From the NCBI RefSeq assembly GCF_000473895.1, contig NZ_ASSJ01000070.1:1-64000 (forward strand): 64,000 bases of DNA, written 5' to 3'. The DNA is from Rubidibacter lacunae KORDI 51-2. GTDB taxonomy: Bacteria > Cyanobacteriota > Cyanobacteriia > Cyanobacteriales > Rubidibacteraceae. Positions 36,311 through 45,954 of this stretch are shown here, piece after piece (the first letter of the stretch is position 1; every line of letters begins with the position of its first letter). A program made the position numbers and the translations under genes. The notes below the pieces were generated by a model. The model saw only the letters and a list, made by a program, of their open reading frames with translations, made no database searches and was not told the origin of the DNA.

Positions 36311-36834
36311 GCCCGATCTCCAGACTGGGAACAAGACGCGATCGCCTCCAAATAAGGCACCAGCTCTCGACCGGCTGCGAGCAAGGCGGCGTAGCTGCGC
36401 TCTAGGATCGCGCGATCGCCCGATCCTCCGAGAATACAGCTGATATCGAGATAAAAATCGGCAATAGGACCCCTGACGTTCTCGGACAGGTTGCCTCGGT
36501 CGCAGATGACTCGATAAAGTCCACTAGCCAATTGCCAGTCGGCAGGATGGATGTCGCCGTCAGGCTTCAACGCCGGCTGCGCGATCGCCAACTTAGCCAA
36601 CAGCAGGCGCAGCGATTGCTCCGGATTTGCCGCTCCAGGAACGGCGCGTAACGTGTGGCAGACATCTAGGGGATGCTTGTGCGTGCAGACAGCAAGTTCG
36701 AGCGCCCAGTCCGGCGGGCGATCGCTGGCGGCAATGAGACGCTCAGCCCAGTGCTCGACCTCAGCACGCGTGCAGAGCCCGAGTAACAAGCCTATGTCCA
36801 AAAAGTCCGCGTAGTGTTTCGGGGTAAGGTCCAT
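36307..36834 (-). CDS. Hypothetical protein coupled to the cobT-like gene
   Basis: The 175-residue, mainly helical, soluble protein has no membrane segment or recognised motif. Phrases such as DFLDIGLLLGLCTRAEVEHWAERLI suggest a helical repeat-like start. Its stop overlaps the start of the cobT-like gene by four bases and narM lies 37 bases upstream, so the three are probably one operon. I do not recognise the family. Confidence 0.6.
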   Translation of the reverse strand: MDLTPKHYADFLDIGLLLGLCTRAEVEHWAERLIAASDRPPDWALELAVCTHKHPLDVCHTLRAVPGAANPEQSLRLLLAKLAIAQPALKPDGDIHPADWQLASGLYRVICDRGNLSENVRGPIADFYLDISCILGGSGDRAILERSYAALLAAGRELVPYLEAIASCSQSGDRA

Positions 36835-36871
36835 CAGTCGAGCGTGCGGGGCGATCGCAGCGGCCTCGACC

Positions 36872-37411
36872 CTAGCAAATTCCGTCGGATTCGGTTGGGC
36901 TGAGGCGATCCCCGGTCGCGTTGTCGGTTGCCAGGTCGCCTGCCGCCAAGCCGAATTCCTGCAGTGCCAGATAGAAGTTCTTGTTCTCGTGACTGGGGCG
37001 GCTGAGTTTGATCAAGGCAAAGCGTTGCAGCGGCGTTAGACCCACCCACTGCTCAGGTGCAACATCGGCATTAAAGTCGCGGGCTTTTTTTCGCACGAGC
37101 GGTGGCACCACATCGGCTTGCAGCCATGGTGGATGGGGGTCGATGTCTACTTCCTTCGCCGGGGTTCCCGTGTAAGTTGCAACGGCATTCTGGAGGCGAT
37201 CGCGATAGGCTGCAGTGTCCTCCGGCGTCGTACAGGGCAGCTCGACGAAAGTTTGCCGTTCGCGTGCGTCGAATTGATTCCAGTGTTGAAGCTTTAGCTT
37301 GACGCCGCAGGTATCGAGCTTATAGCGAACCTGCATGGGAATACAGCGAAGGGACCCGACAAAATCGGACTCGAAGTGGAAAAACGTTGCATCGTTATTG
37401 GCCGGCGGCAT
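36872..37411 (-). CDS. narM: Nitrate reductase-associated protein NarM
   Basis: The 179-residue protein matches the nitrate-reductase-associated family. It starts FFHFESDFVGSLRCIPMQVRYKLDTCGVKLKL and continues with WNQFDARERQ, the PPLVRKKA block and FALIKLSRPSHENKNF. In cyanobacteria NarM is needed for active ferredoxin-nitrate reductase, probably in maturation of the enzyme. No nitrate-uptake or narB genes are in this window. It is first in a likely three-gene operon. Confidence 0.85.
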   Translation of the reverse strand: MPPANNDATFFHFESDFVGSLRCIPMQVRYKLDTCGVKLKLQHWNQFDARERQTFVELPCTTPEDTAAYRDRLQNAVATYTGTPAKEVDIDPHPPWLQADVVPPLVRKKARDFNADVAPEQWVGLTPLQRFALIKLSRPSHENKNFYLALQEFGLAAGDLATDNATGDRLSPTESDGIC

Positions 37412-37627
37412 TGCAGCTCTTTATAACTCCTGAGTGAAATTCCCAAACCCGTCGAAGCTTGTTTATAGCGCGTTTGCGTGCAGTTGATTGTTCGCAATGA
37501 GACTGCCATGAAGCCCGCGCCACACCCGCCCGCCGGGCAATCCTTTAGAAATGGGACGCGCGGCGGGACTGGCGATCGCGATAGGCTAGATATCTGCTGC
37601 GTCTTCACACCGTAAAGAGTCCGCGAT

Positions 37628-38590
37628 ATGACTGCCGTTTCCACTTCCGCGCGTCCCGTCCGCATCGGCACCCGCAAAAGCAACCTGGCAATGGTGCAAA
37701 CCGAATGGGTGCAAGCGTGCCTGCAAGAACACTTTCCCAATCGCACCTTCGCAATCGAAGCGATGAGCACCCAGGGCGACAAAATCCTTGATGTTGCCCT
37801 TTCCAAAATTGGCGACAAGGGACTGTTCACTAAAGAGCTCGAACTCGGGCTGCTGGATCGGCAGGTAGATTTGGCGGTGCACTCCCTCAAGGATCTGCCC
37901 ACGCACCTACCGGAGGGATTGACCCTCGGCTGCATTACCGAGCGCGTGGAGCCCGCCGATGCGCTGGTGTTCCATCCCAAGTTCGCCGATCGCCAACTAG
38001 CCGCTTTGCCTGAAGGAACGGTAGTGGGCACGTCGTCGCTGCGCCGCCTCGCCCAACTACGTCACCACTATCCGCATCTGGTCTTCAAAGACATTCGCGG
38101 TAACCTCAACACGCGCCTCGCCAAACTGGATGCGGGTGAGTACGACGCACTGGTCCTGGCAGCAGCCGGACTGCAGCGACTGGGCATGCCCGATCGCATC
38201 CACCAACTGCTGCCGTCAGAGATTTCGCTGCACGCAGTCGGTCAGGGGGCGCTCGGTATCGAGTGCCGGGAGGGCGACACGGAGATTCTGGAGCTCCTGA
38301 AAGCACTTGAAGATGAACACACCCGCGATCGCTGCTTGGCCGAGCGGGCATTGCTGCGCGAACTCGAAGGCGGTTGCCAAGTGCCGATCGGCGTTAACTC
38401 TAGTATTGAAGACGAGACACTGACCTTGGTAGGGATGGTGGCCAGCCTCGACGGACAGCAGCTGATCCGCGATACGTTAAGCGGCAGCGTTGCTGATGCC
38501 GACACGATCGGGCGTACCTTGGCTCAGAAACTGCGCGAGCAAGGAGCGCAAGCAATCCTCGACGCGATCGTGGCTGAAGCGCGCAGCTGA
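37628..38590 (+). CDS. hemC: Hydroxymethylbilane synthase (porphobilinogen deaminase)
   Basis: The 320-residue enzyme joins four porphobilinogens into hydroxymethylbilane, early in haem, chlorophyll and bilin synthesis. Domain 1 begins [14 protein letters not shown]. The catalytic region includes [10 protein letters not shown] (catalytic Asp). Arginines for the acetate/propionate side chains are in [12 protein letters not shown]. The dipyrromethane cofactor is carried by Cys250 in EGGCQVPIG. Start and length are standard. It diverges from narM. Confidence 0.96.
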   Translation: MTAVSTSARPVRIGTRKSNLAMVQTEWVQACLQEHFPNRTFAIEAMSTQGDKILDVALSKIGDKGLFTKELELGLLDRQVDLAVHSLKDLPTHLPEGLTLGCITERVEPADALVFHPKFADRQLAALPEGTVVGTSSLRRLAQLRHHYPHLVFKDIRGNLNTRLAKLDAGEYDALVLAAAGLQRLGMPDRIHQLLPSEISLHAVGQGALGIECREGDTEILELLKALEDEHTRDRCLAERALLRELEGGCQVPIGVNSSIEDETLTLVGMVASLDGQQLIRDTLSGSVADADTIGRTLAQKLREQGAQAILDAIVAEARS

Positions 38591-38790
38591 GCGGAGTCGT
38601 TGAGGCGATCGTTCGCAAGAAAGCTTTCCGGTAACGCAGTCGCAGGCGGTCTTTATCTGTGATGACGCACTGCAAATTTGCGACTTGCCGTACTCAAAAC
38701 CGTCAGGCGAAGCCTAGACGCGTCATTTGACGCTTGCTTTGTGTTGCTTTATGCCCTGATTTAGACGGTCCGGCATTGCATGATGGCAGG

Positions 38791-39492
38791 ATGAGATGCC
38801 CCAAATGCCAATCCCAACAATTTCGCAAGAACGGCCACCGATGTGGCAAGCAAAGCTACCAGTGCCAGGACTGCGGCTGTCAATGTGTCGAGTTCTATTC
38901 TCAACGTGGTTACCCAGCAGAGGTTCGGGAAGTCTGCTTGCGGCGACACGTCGAGGGACAGGGGTTTCGGAGCATCGAACCTGGCACTGGGGTCAACCAC
39001 AACACCGTTCATCAATTGAGACCGTTTGAGTGTACAGGAGCTCCCCCAGCTCCCCACTGAAGAGACTCAGGCTCTTAAGATTGGGGAGGTCGACGAACTA
39101 CAAACCTTCGTCGGCTCCAAGAAAAAATGATGGATATGGACGGTGGTTGACCATAAACATCCTGGCACGCTGGCCTTCAGGGTTGGCGACCTTAGCAGCT
39201 AGACCTTTGAGAAGCTCTGGGAGCGCATGCAAGGGTGAGATTATTTCTGATGGGTTAGCGATGGCTACCCGGTGTATCCAAAATTCATGGATGCATAGAG
39301 CACTTGGCGAGTAAAACGTATATGACCCGAATGGAAGGAGAGAATACAAGACTGAGGCACTCCCTAGCCAGACTGAAGCGCAAGACTCGTTGCTATTCTA
39401 AATCCGAAGAGATGCTGACGCTATCGGATAGGCTTCTGGTGCATAATTTGCGTTACCGGACAGTGCCAATTCCAAGGTCAATCATCTCTTGA
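38791..39492 (+). pseudogene. Decayed IS1-family transposase (insA/insB)
   Basis: The InsA part (38791 to about 39010) is nearly intact: a zinc-finger start MRCPKCQSQQFRKNGHR with CxxC pairs, then GYPAEV...RSIEPGTGVNHNTV. The InsB part continues in another frame with the readable DDE region (DELQTFVGSKKK, then WTVVDHKHPGTLAF, then TFEKLWERM, then a YMTRMEGENTRLRHSLARLKRKT ending). It is interrupted by several in-frame stops, at least four by my reading. The normal IS1 frameshift alone cannot restore it, so the copy is dead. Confidence 0.8.
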
Positions 39493-39828
39493 GTGTGCAA
39501 CGCCACCGACTCGACCTTGCTAGATCCGGTCATGATTTCCAAGGCGTTTGTTCGAGCTCTAAAGGGGGTTTGGGGATCCAAGCCTAGGGCAGCTTTGATG
39601 ACGACCGAGGGTCATACGCCTGTGATGGGAGCGTGAAGAACCGATGCTTGGTTGGAAAAACTGCGCCAGGTCGTAAAGAACAGGTGCGTTTACTAGCCGT
39701 ATGCGAAGCAGTGATTTATTTGAAGATGTTGCCGATGATACTGACTCGACTCGTGACCTAATACTTTCTTCTACAAACCTCTCTCGTTTGGCAAACTCTC
39801 TCTATCAGAAAAGCATGCCAACTCCTCG
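39493..39828. other. Gene-free interval after the IS1 relic
   Basis: There is no supported gene. The stretch may include the outer end of the IS1 copy, but I could not match its terminal repeats. The RsbW-like gene ends at 39829 on the opposite strand. Confidence 0.3.
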
Positions 39829-40278
39829 TTATGAGCTCCAGAACGGAAACCATCTCGGCTTTGTGATATAGCGGCTCAGTACAAGCTGGGTACCTTCGCA
39901 GTTCCAGTGCACTCGGTCAAAGACCTTATGCAAAATGCATGTTCCGCGACCTCTATCTAAAAACTCTGATGGCAAAAGATCTTCAGGATATTCGCAGGTA
40001 CGCTGCGGATCGAAACCAGACCCGTTGTCAGAAATCACCCACGTGTATTGGCGCTCTTCGTATGAATAGTGCACAACAATTGTTTTCGTCGGATCGAGAT
40101 TGTTGCCGTGTTTGGCCGCATTAACCAGTGCCTCCTGAAGCCCTAAACGAACCTCAGGACGATCCTCTTCAGGCACCTTTGCAAGTAACAAATCTAAAAT
40201 CGGGCAAAGGTAAAGCGTAGATGCGAAACTCAAAGTACCCCAGTTGCAACGTGTCGGACGCAACGATACAGCAATCAC
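39829..40278 (-). CDS. RsbW-like serine kinase / anti-sigma regulatory factor
   Basis: The 149-residue protein has the GHKL ATPase fold of RsbW/SpoIIAB. The N-box is EVRLGLQEALVNAAKHGN, the G1 box SDNGSGFDP, and a glycine-rich lid RGRGTCILHKVFD follows. Such proteins hold a sigma factor or a STAS protein and phosphorylate the latter, releasing the target when a PP2C phosphatase reverses it. A SpoIIE-type phosphatase occurs at about 57 kb but is not adjacent. The target is unknown. Confidence 0.8.
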   Translation of the reverse strand: MIAVSLRPTRCNWGTLSFASTLYLCPILDLLLAKVPEEDRPEVRLGLQEALVNAAKHGNNLDPTKTIVVHYSYEERQYTWVISDNGSGFDPQRTCEYPEDLLPSEFLDRGRGTCILHKVFDRVHWNCEGTQLVLSRYITKPRWFPFWSS

Positions 40279-40554
40279 GCACTTTCTCCTCTCAGAATGT
40301 CATTATGGAGAGCCCACAGGAACAACCAATCAGGTGTCAAATCTGTCGGCAGTCATCGCGTTGCCATCAGGTTTAGTGCTCACATAACTCTTAATATAAT
40401 GGAGGGCTCAAAAACTCAATAATCAGCTCTGTATCTGGTTGGTAAGGTATTCAGTTTTGCTCGACCTACCCTTTAAAAACAATCGCCGTTGAAGTTAGTC
40501 GAGCCCACTATGGAAAAACTAGTCTTTAAGTTCGATTATATCAGAATCCAAGAT

Positions 40555-41961
40555 CTAGGCTAGAGAAGATCCCTCCCGTCTGAGGAAGGCAACGGCCTCC
40601 ACATGAGTTGTCTGGGGGAAGAAGTCTGCTGGCTGAACGTACCGCAAGTGATATCGACTGGTCGCACAGAGGGCATTTAAATCGCGGGCTAGAGTGGCTG
40701 GTTTGCAGCTTACGTAGGCAATCTGTGATGGATTTAGCTCCAGCAGCGCGTCGAGGACGGCGCGATCGCACCCTTTGCGCGGTGGGTCGAGTAGGATTGC
40801 ATCCGGGCACGTACTCGCACTGCTTGCAAGCAGCTTGGGCAGCCAGTCGCGAACGTTTCCGACATAAAAGGTAACGTTCGCGATCGCGTTGCGGGCAGCG
40901 TTGTGCTCGGCTTGGGTCACAGCAGCTGCCTGACTTTCGATACCGATCGCCTGCCGGACGTGACGGGCTAATGGCAGTGTGAAAGTCCCAATACCGCAGT
41001 AGGCATCGATCAGGAGTTCGTTCCCGGTTAACTCGAGACGCTCGCTTACGACGTCGCACAGATGTTCGGCAACTTCGGTATTTACTTGGAAAAACGTGTC
41101 TGCTGTCAGCTGTAAGTCCAGACCGGCAAAGGTTTCAAAGATCGCGTCGCGACCGACAATGCAGCGGGTGCTCGAGCCAAAAATGTTATTACCCGGTTCT
41201 GGATTGTGGTTGAGGCAAACGCCGACAAGCTGTGGGTAACGCTCCAACCACCGTGCCCCTTGTGCTTCGATGTCGGGCAGGTCGGTCGTCGCGCTAACTA
41301 GGGTCAGTAATAGCTCGCCCGTGCGCCGTCCGACGCGCAGACTCAAGTGACGCAGGCGGCCGGTGCGGCGCGTTTGGTTATAAATCGACCAGCCGCGAGC
41401 TTCAATGTCGCGTTTGACGTCGGCGAGTAGGGAATCGAGGTGCGGATCTTGAACCGGACAGCGATTGAGATTGACGAGCGTATGGGTACCCCGCCGGTAA
41501 TAACCAGCTTGGACCGACCCGGTTTGCGAACGCCCCAGTGGATACGTGACTTTGTTGCGATAGCCGAGCGGGTCGCCCGTCAGAATAGGTCCGATCTCGG
41601 GAGCCTGGAAACCGCCGATGCGCTCCAAGGCTTGCCGGATGCGATCGACTTTGGCTTGACGCTGGAAGTCGTCAGAGACGTGTTGCCACTGACAGCCGCC
41701 GCACTTGTCGGCAACAATGCAGCGCGGGCGGATGCGGTGCGGTGATGCCTCGAGCAGTTCGCGCAGTTTGGCATCGGCATACTGAGGCTTGACACGTACC
41801 AAGCGAACGCAGGCGCGATCGCCGGGAACCGTGTCCGGAACGAAGACGACACGATCGCCCCAACGCCCGACACCATCGCCGCGGTCGCAGAGATCGGTGA
41901 TATCGATTTCGACAATGCTGCCCTGCTGCCAAGGGATGGAGGAAACTGGGGAATGCGTCAC
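40555..41961 (-). CDS. rlmD: 23S rRNA (uracil-5-)-methyltransferase RlmD/RlmCD type
   Basis: The 468-residue TrmA-family enzyme makes 5-methyluridine in 23S rRNA. It has an N-terminal TRAM domain (about 10-70), then the iron-sulphur cysteines in CIVADKCGGCQWQH. The SAM-binding core includes DAYCGIGTFTLPLA, DPPRKGCDRAVLDAL and the catalytic Cys in YVSCKPATLARDL. A general base Glu lies near the C-terminus (THVEAVAFLRRE). Start and length are normal. Whether it methylates U1939, U747 or both cannot be decided from sequence alone. Confidence 0.9.
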   Translation of the reverse strand: MTHSPVSSIPWQQGSIVEIDITDLCDRGDGVGRWGDRVVFVPDTVPGDRACVRLVRVKPQYADAKLRELLEASPHRIRPRCIVADKCGGCQWQHVSDDFQRQAKVDRIRQALERIGGFQAPEIGPILTGDPLGYRNKVTYPLGRSQTGSVQAGYYRRGTHTLVNLNRCPVQDPHLDSLLADVKRDIEARGWSIYNQTRRTGRLRHLSLRVGRRTGELLLTLVSATTDLPDIEAQGARWLERYPQLVGVCLNHNPEPGNNIFGSSTRCIVGRDAIFETFAGLDLQLTADTFFQVNTEVAEHLCDVVSERLELTGNELLIDAYCGIGTFTLPLARHVRQAIGIESQAAAVTQAEHNAARNAIANVTFYVGNVRDWLPKLLASSASTCPDAILLDPPRKGCDRAVLDALLELNPSQIAYVSCKPATLARDLNALCATSRYHLRYVQPADFFPQTTHVEAVAFLRREGSSLA

Positions 41962-42042
41962 GGGCGAGGGTCCTCCCTTTCGTCTGGGGTACCAGACTCG
42001 TTAAACTACATAGTGGCTATTCGATAACAATTCCCCGTGATT

Positions 42043-42528
42043 ATGAGCGTAGTTAGCCAAGTCATCCTCAAAGCAGACGACGAACTCCGCTACCCCAGTA
42101 GCGGCGAACTCCAGGGTATCCAGTCGTTTCTCGCCTCGGGCGAGCAGCGCATTCGCATTGCCGAAACCCTTGCCGAAAACGAAGACAAAATCGTGGGTCA
42201 GGCCAGCAAGCAGTTGTGGCGCCTGCACCCAGAATATATCGCGGCTGGCGGCAACGCTGCCGGTCAGCGCGAGCGGTCCCTCTGCTTGCGCGATTACGGT
42301 TGGTACTTGCGCTTGATCACCTATGGCGTCCTCGCGGGCGATAAAGATCCCATCGAGCGGATCGGTTTGATCGGCGTGCGCGAGATGTACAACGCACTAA
42401 ACGTGCCGGTGAGCGGCATGGCCGACTCCATCCGCTGTTTGAAGGAAGCTTCCCTCGGGTTGCTCTCCAACGAAGATGCGCTGGAAGCGGCTCCTTACTT
42501 CGACTTCATTATCCAGGCTATGTCTTAG
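42043..42528 (+). CDS. apcD: Allophycocyanin alpha-B subunit
   Basis: This 161-residue phycobiliprotein begins [23 protein letters not shown], which identifies ApcD rather than ApcA. The phycocyanobilin is attached at Cys81 ([13 protein letters not shown]). ApcD replaces one ApcA in the phycobilisome core and acts as a terminal emitter passing energy to photosystems, especially in state transitions. A GTG at 42037 is in frame, but the ATG at 42043 gives the known start. As usual, apcD stands apart from the apcABC operon. A terminator lies 169 bases downstream. Confidence 0.96.
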   Translation: MSVVSQVILKADDELRYPSSGELQGIQSFLASGEQRIRIAETLAENEDKIVGQASKQLWRLHPEYIAAGGNAAGQRERSLCLRDYGWYLRLITYGVLAGDKDPIERIGLIGVREMYNALNVPVSGMADSIRCLKEASLGLLSNEDALEAAPYFDFIIQAMS

Positions 42529-42696
42529 GACTCCATGGCCCAAGATGACCTGAGGCGATTCCCGAGGATACTTTCTCAAACCGTGTCCTGGCAGTCGCTC
42601 TTACGGATGCTTGGGGGCGTCTGCCGAGATGGTTCGAGTATCCGTGCGGGCGAACGCCGCCAGCTTCCGCCGACTGCTGGTGGTCCTTGCAGGCTG

Positions 42697-42729
42697 CTCC
42701 CCCTCCCATATCGAGAGGGGGAGTTGTTT
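42697..42729 (+). terminator. Rho-independent terminator after apcD
   Basis: CTCCCCCTC (42697-42705) pairs perfectly with GAGGGGGAG (42715-42723) across a 9-base loop and is followed by TTGTTT. It is the only plausible stop signal between apcD and the next gene. Confidence 0.7.
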
Positions 42730-42830
42730 AAGGACTTATATCGAAAGAGTCGGTCCGATCGCCGCGCGAGCGTTCCTCGGTGCGATGAAATGTAGCGAGA
42801 AGCGAATGCAAGTAGGGCGGGAAAACAACG

Positions 42831-43301
42831 ATGTTGAAGCTGCCATTAATATCGCTGATCTTGCTATACGCAACCTATGCGGTGTTTGGGTGGCGCGTAT
42901 CGGATGCGGCAGATGCGTGGCAGTTAGTCGCGGGTGTTCTGGTGTTGGGGATCGATCTGATTCTGACGGCACCACTGCGTTTCATTCGCTTTGCATTTGG
43001 CAGCTGGGTATCGTCGGACCGCAATGCATTTGTGGCCGTGATCGGCGTGGCGTTTGCAGCAGTGTTCGCTCTGACTTGGTTGCAGCATTTTATCCGTTTG
43101 TTCGTGCTGTTGTCGGCTGGGGCACTGGCAAGGCTCGAGCTACAGCGCTGTAAATTCAACCGTTGGCAGTCCGCAAGCGTGCTGGCAATTGCCAGCTTGA
43201 GCGGCTATGCCAGTGGGTTAGCAGGCAATCAGTTGTGGCAAGTAGAACGAGTGCAAGCATTACGGGCAGCAATTGTGCGTATCCTGCAAGCAATCGCGTG
43301 A
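42831..43301 (+). CDS. Hypothetical membrane protein upstream of a VanX-like gene
   Basis: The 156-residue protein has three or four hydrophobic segments (residues 4-22, 30-50, 66-90 and a weaker one near 118-135) and a basic stretch LARLELQRCKFNRW between them. I recognise no family. Its stop TGA overlaps the GTG start of the dipeptidase gene by four bases, so the two are probably translated together, which hints at a shared envelope role. Confidence 0.65.
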   Translation: MLKLPLISLILLYATYAVFGWRVSDAADAWQLVAGVLVLGIDLILTAPLRFIRFAFGSWVSSDRNAFVAVIGVAFAAVFALTWLQHFIRLFVLLSAGALARLELQRCKFNRWQSASVLAIASLSGYASGLAGNQLWQVERVQALRAAIVRILQAIA

Positions 43302-44014
43302 GTGGTGGGGGCGAGCTCGGCAGAACGGAGCTGCCGGAGTCCATCGCGATTCGGGAGTGCGGCGAGTCGCTCGTGCCGATTCCGGCTGATAGGTTTGCGC
43401 TAACGCAACCACATGCTTACGGAAGTCTGGGCGCACCCTATGGCAATCGGTCGCCATACTGCATTCGGACCGGCGTGCTGAAGCGCTTGATTGCAGCCCA
43501 ATCATACCTACAGCAGGACGCGCCGGGTTGGACACTGCAAATTTTCGATGCTTATCGACCGATCGCCGTGCAGCGGTTCATGGTAGACCACGCGTTTGCG
43601 GAACTAGCACGGGCACAAGGTAGAGATCCCGATGCCCTGCGGGCGGACCCGGAGAGCGCTGCCGCGATCGCTATCTGGCAGCAAGTGTTTGAGTTTTGGG
43701 CGCCGCCTAGCTCGAACCCGGCGACGCCACCTCCCCACAGTACGGGAGCGGCGCTGGACGTCACGTTACTAGATGCAACGGGCGCGCCAGCCGCCATGGG
43801 GTCGCCGATTGACGAATGTTCGCCGCGTTCGTATCCGGACCACTTTCGCGATTGCCCGGAGTTGCCCTATCACGCCCACCGGCAATTACTGGCAGGGGCA
43901 ATGCGAGCAGCCGGGTTCGTGCGGCACCCGCGAGAATGGTGGCACTTTTCTTGGGGCGATCGCCTGTGGGCGCAATTATCCGGCACAGCGATCGCGCATT
44001 ACGGATCGATTTGA
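43298..44014 (+). CDS. D-alanyl-D-alanine dipeptidase (VanX/DdpX family)
   Basis: This 238-residue zinc peptidase of family M15D has the metal motif HSTGAALDVTL (SxHxxGxAxD form) and the catalytic Glu/His in PREWWHFSWGD. The DAYRP motif (IFDAYRPIAVQRFM) carries the conserved Arg. Such enzymes cut D-Ala-D-Ala, here more likely in wall recycling or nutrition than in vancomycin resistance, since no vanH/vanA genes are nearby. I chose the GTG at 43298, which overlaps the preceding stop as GTGA; an upstream ATG at 43163 would place its first 45 codons inside the preceding gene. There is no signal peptide. Confidence 0.85.
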   Translation: MSGGGELGRTELPESIAIRECGESLVPIPADRFALTQPHAYGSLGAPYGNRSPYCIRTGVLKRLIAAQSYLQQDAPGWTLQIFDAYRPIAVQRFMVDHAFAELARAQGRDPDALRADPESAAAIAIWQQVFEFWAPPSSNPATPPPHSTGAALDVTLLDATGAPAAMGSPIDECSPRSYPDHFRDCPELPYHAHRQLLAGAMRAAGFVRHPREWWHFSWGDRLWAQLSGTAIAHYGSI

Positions 44015-44388
44015 GACGCACCTGCGGCGTCTTATGATGCAGCGAGGGACAGCTCCAGGGCTGGTGGACTGTTGCGAACCGCCTAGTCTATCTGCAGCCG
44101 AGCCCGAACAACCAATAGAGTTTTTGTACTGCTCGCCATAAGCAACATTCCAGCTGCCGCGCTTTGAATTTACTGTGGTTGAGCCACAGTATGAATTTGC
44201 CAGTCTAATGACGACGGCTATGGGAGCAGTCGGGGTTGGAGTTCCCATTGCTTGTAGCGAGAGCGTCACGGTGCGACCGCGTGCCAAGTGCGGCGGATCT
44301 CGGCTAGGGCGAACGGAATGAGGTTGGGGGCGCGAACAGCAGCTGTAGAGGGCTGGAGGTGCAACCACAGCCCAGGTGTTGGCAACCG
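44015..44388. other. Interval between convergent VanX-like and HtrA genes
   Basis: These 374 bases lie between two convergent stops. No supported gene or textbook terminator was found. Confidence 0.3.
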
Positions 44389-45576
44389 TCAGCGCGCTGG
44401 TGCGGGCAGCGATCCCAGCTCGACTGTTATCTCCATGTCGCGATTGCCGCGGGCGATCTCCAGCACCAAAAGATCGCCCGGTCGCTGTTGTGCTACCAGG
44501 TCTTGGACGTCTTCGGCAGTCTCGACTGTGGTGCCGTTGGCATTCTGGATCGCATCTCCGGGTTGCAAGCCCGCTCGCGCCGCAGGGGAACCCGGTTGTA
44601 CCTCGACGATCAGCACACCGCGTTCGGGCGCGATGAAAAAACCGCGCTGGACGATAGTTTGTCTGATCTCGGGTGTTAGCGTCACCATGATCACCCCAAC
44701 ATAGGCGCGATCGACCTTGCCGGTTGCAACCAGCTCTCCGGCAACGCGCTTTGCCGTGTCAATTGGGACGGCAAAGCCCAATCCCTGGGCCTGACCGATG
44801 ATTGCTGTGTTCACGCCGATAACCTGCCCGCGCGCGTTGAGCAGCGGCCCTCCAGAGTTTCCAGGGTTAATGGCTGCATCCGTCTGGATGAACTCCACGC
44901 GCTTGTCGGCTACGCCGATCTCAGCACTCGAGCGCTGGGTCGCACTGATCACGCCGACGGTGACAGTTTCTTCGAGACCGAGCGGATTTCCGATCGCGAT
45001 CGCCCACTGACCGGGTCTCACCCGACTGGAGTCGCCCAGTTCCAGAACTGGTAGATCGACCGCATCAATTTGCACGACGGCAATGTCCGTAAGCGGATCC
45101 TGACCTAACACTTCGCCTTCGAAAGCAAGACCGTCATTGAGCGTTACCGTCACCCGATCTGCACCTTCCACCACGTGGGCATTCGTGATGATTCGACCAG
45201 TGTCGGCAATGATGAAACCCGAGCCGATCCCCTGCTGTTCGGGCGAGCTAAATCCGCCCCCAAAAAAGTCTCGCAGCGTCGATGAGGAGTTTGTAAAGCG
45301 CGTCGTATCGATCCGTACGACAGCCGGCGATGCCACTTCCACCACTTCCGTGATGAAATTCCTGTCCTCAGGTGTCGGCGTCAACGATCGCTCGCGCTCC
45401 AGCTCGCTCGCCGTTTGATTCTCTGTATTTGCTTGCGACTGCTCTGGCAAGGGCTCCAATGCGATCGGGGGCGCAATGTCGGGCAAGTTACAAGCACTCG
45501 CGCCGATTGCAAGGGCAACAGATACGATGGCATAGCAACCGGAGCGCGAGCGGAGAAAACGAATAGCGTTTTTCAC
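44389..45576 (-). CDS. HtrA/Deg-type serine protease, lipoprotein
   Basis: The 395-residue protein starts with a signal peptide ending in a lipobox (IGASAC, Cys29), so it is probably anchored to a membrane facing the periplasm or lumen. The trypsin-like domain has the triad His134 (TNAHVV), Asp164 (LTDIAVV) and Ser241 (NPGNSGGP). One PDZ domain follows (about 295-390, GVLIVEVQPGSPAARAGLQPGD). This is the layout of cyanobacterial HhoA/HhoB/HtrA, which degrade misfolded envelope proteins under light and heat stress. Which of the three it represents cannot be decided. Confidence 0.9.
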   Translation of the reverse strand: MKNAIRFLRSRSGCYAIVSVALAIGASACNLPDIAPPIALEPLPEQSQANTENQTASELERERSLTPTPEDRNFITEVVEVASPAVVRIDTTRFTNSSSTLRDFFGGGFSSPEQQGIGSGFIIADTGRIITNAHVVEGADRVTVTLNDGLAFEGEVLGQDPLTDIAVVQIDAVDLPVLELGDSSRVRPGQWAIAIGNPLGLEETVTVGVISATQRSSAEIGVADKRVEFIQTDAAINPGNSGGPLLNARGQVIGVNTAIIGQAQGLGFAVPIDTAKRVAGELVATGKVDRAYVGVIMVTLTPEIRQTIVQRGFFIAPERGVLIVEVQPGSPAARAGLQPGDAIQNANGTTVETAEDVQDLVAQQRPGDLLVLEIARGNRDMEITVELGSLPAPAR

Positions 45577-45954
45577 AAGCCAAAAGCAAACGAGACATGA
45601 GTCTCCATTCTGCCCCAGTGCGGAGCAATCGGGACTTATTTCCTAGTAAATATATGCGGAACTATAAATGATTGATCGTAGCAAGTTTTCAGGCAAATGA
45701 GAAGATGGCGGTTAAGATTCTTTTAGCCCATGTTTACAAAGTGCAACGACGGGCTAGGGTGGGGGATACTTGCCCTGCAACTAAACGGGTTTAATGCTGT
45801 CTTTCTCGGTGGCGATCGCGACAGCAAGGCAGAGCTAAAACAGAGTCGTTCCCATACACCAATCGCCAGCAGCCGAGACTCGTTTCAGTTCGCGATCGCG
45901 CGCCGGAACTAGTGTCGACTGCGATTCGACACCGACACTTTTGGAGGTCCCGAC
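45577..45954. promoter_or_regulatory. Divergent upstream region of htrA-like gene and ggpS
   Basis: This 378-base interval serves both divergent genes. An A+T-rich stretch with TATAAA (45663-45668) could be part of a promoter in either direction. A 60-codon frame (45730-45912, plus) ends 43 bases before ggpS. It lies where Synechocystis carries ggpR, a short gene that represses ggpS, but I cannot claim sequence similarity. Confidence 0.35.

Noticed and set aside
38734-39492. Functional IS1 using programmed frameshifting
   Set aside because: More than one stop interrupts the InsB part, which a single frameshift cannot bypass.
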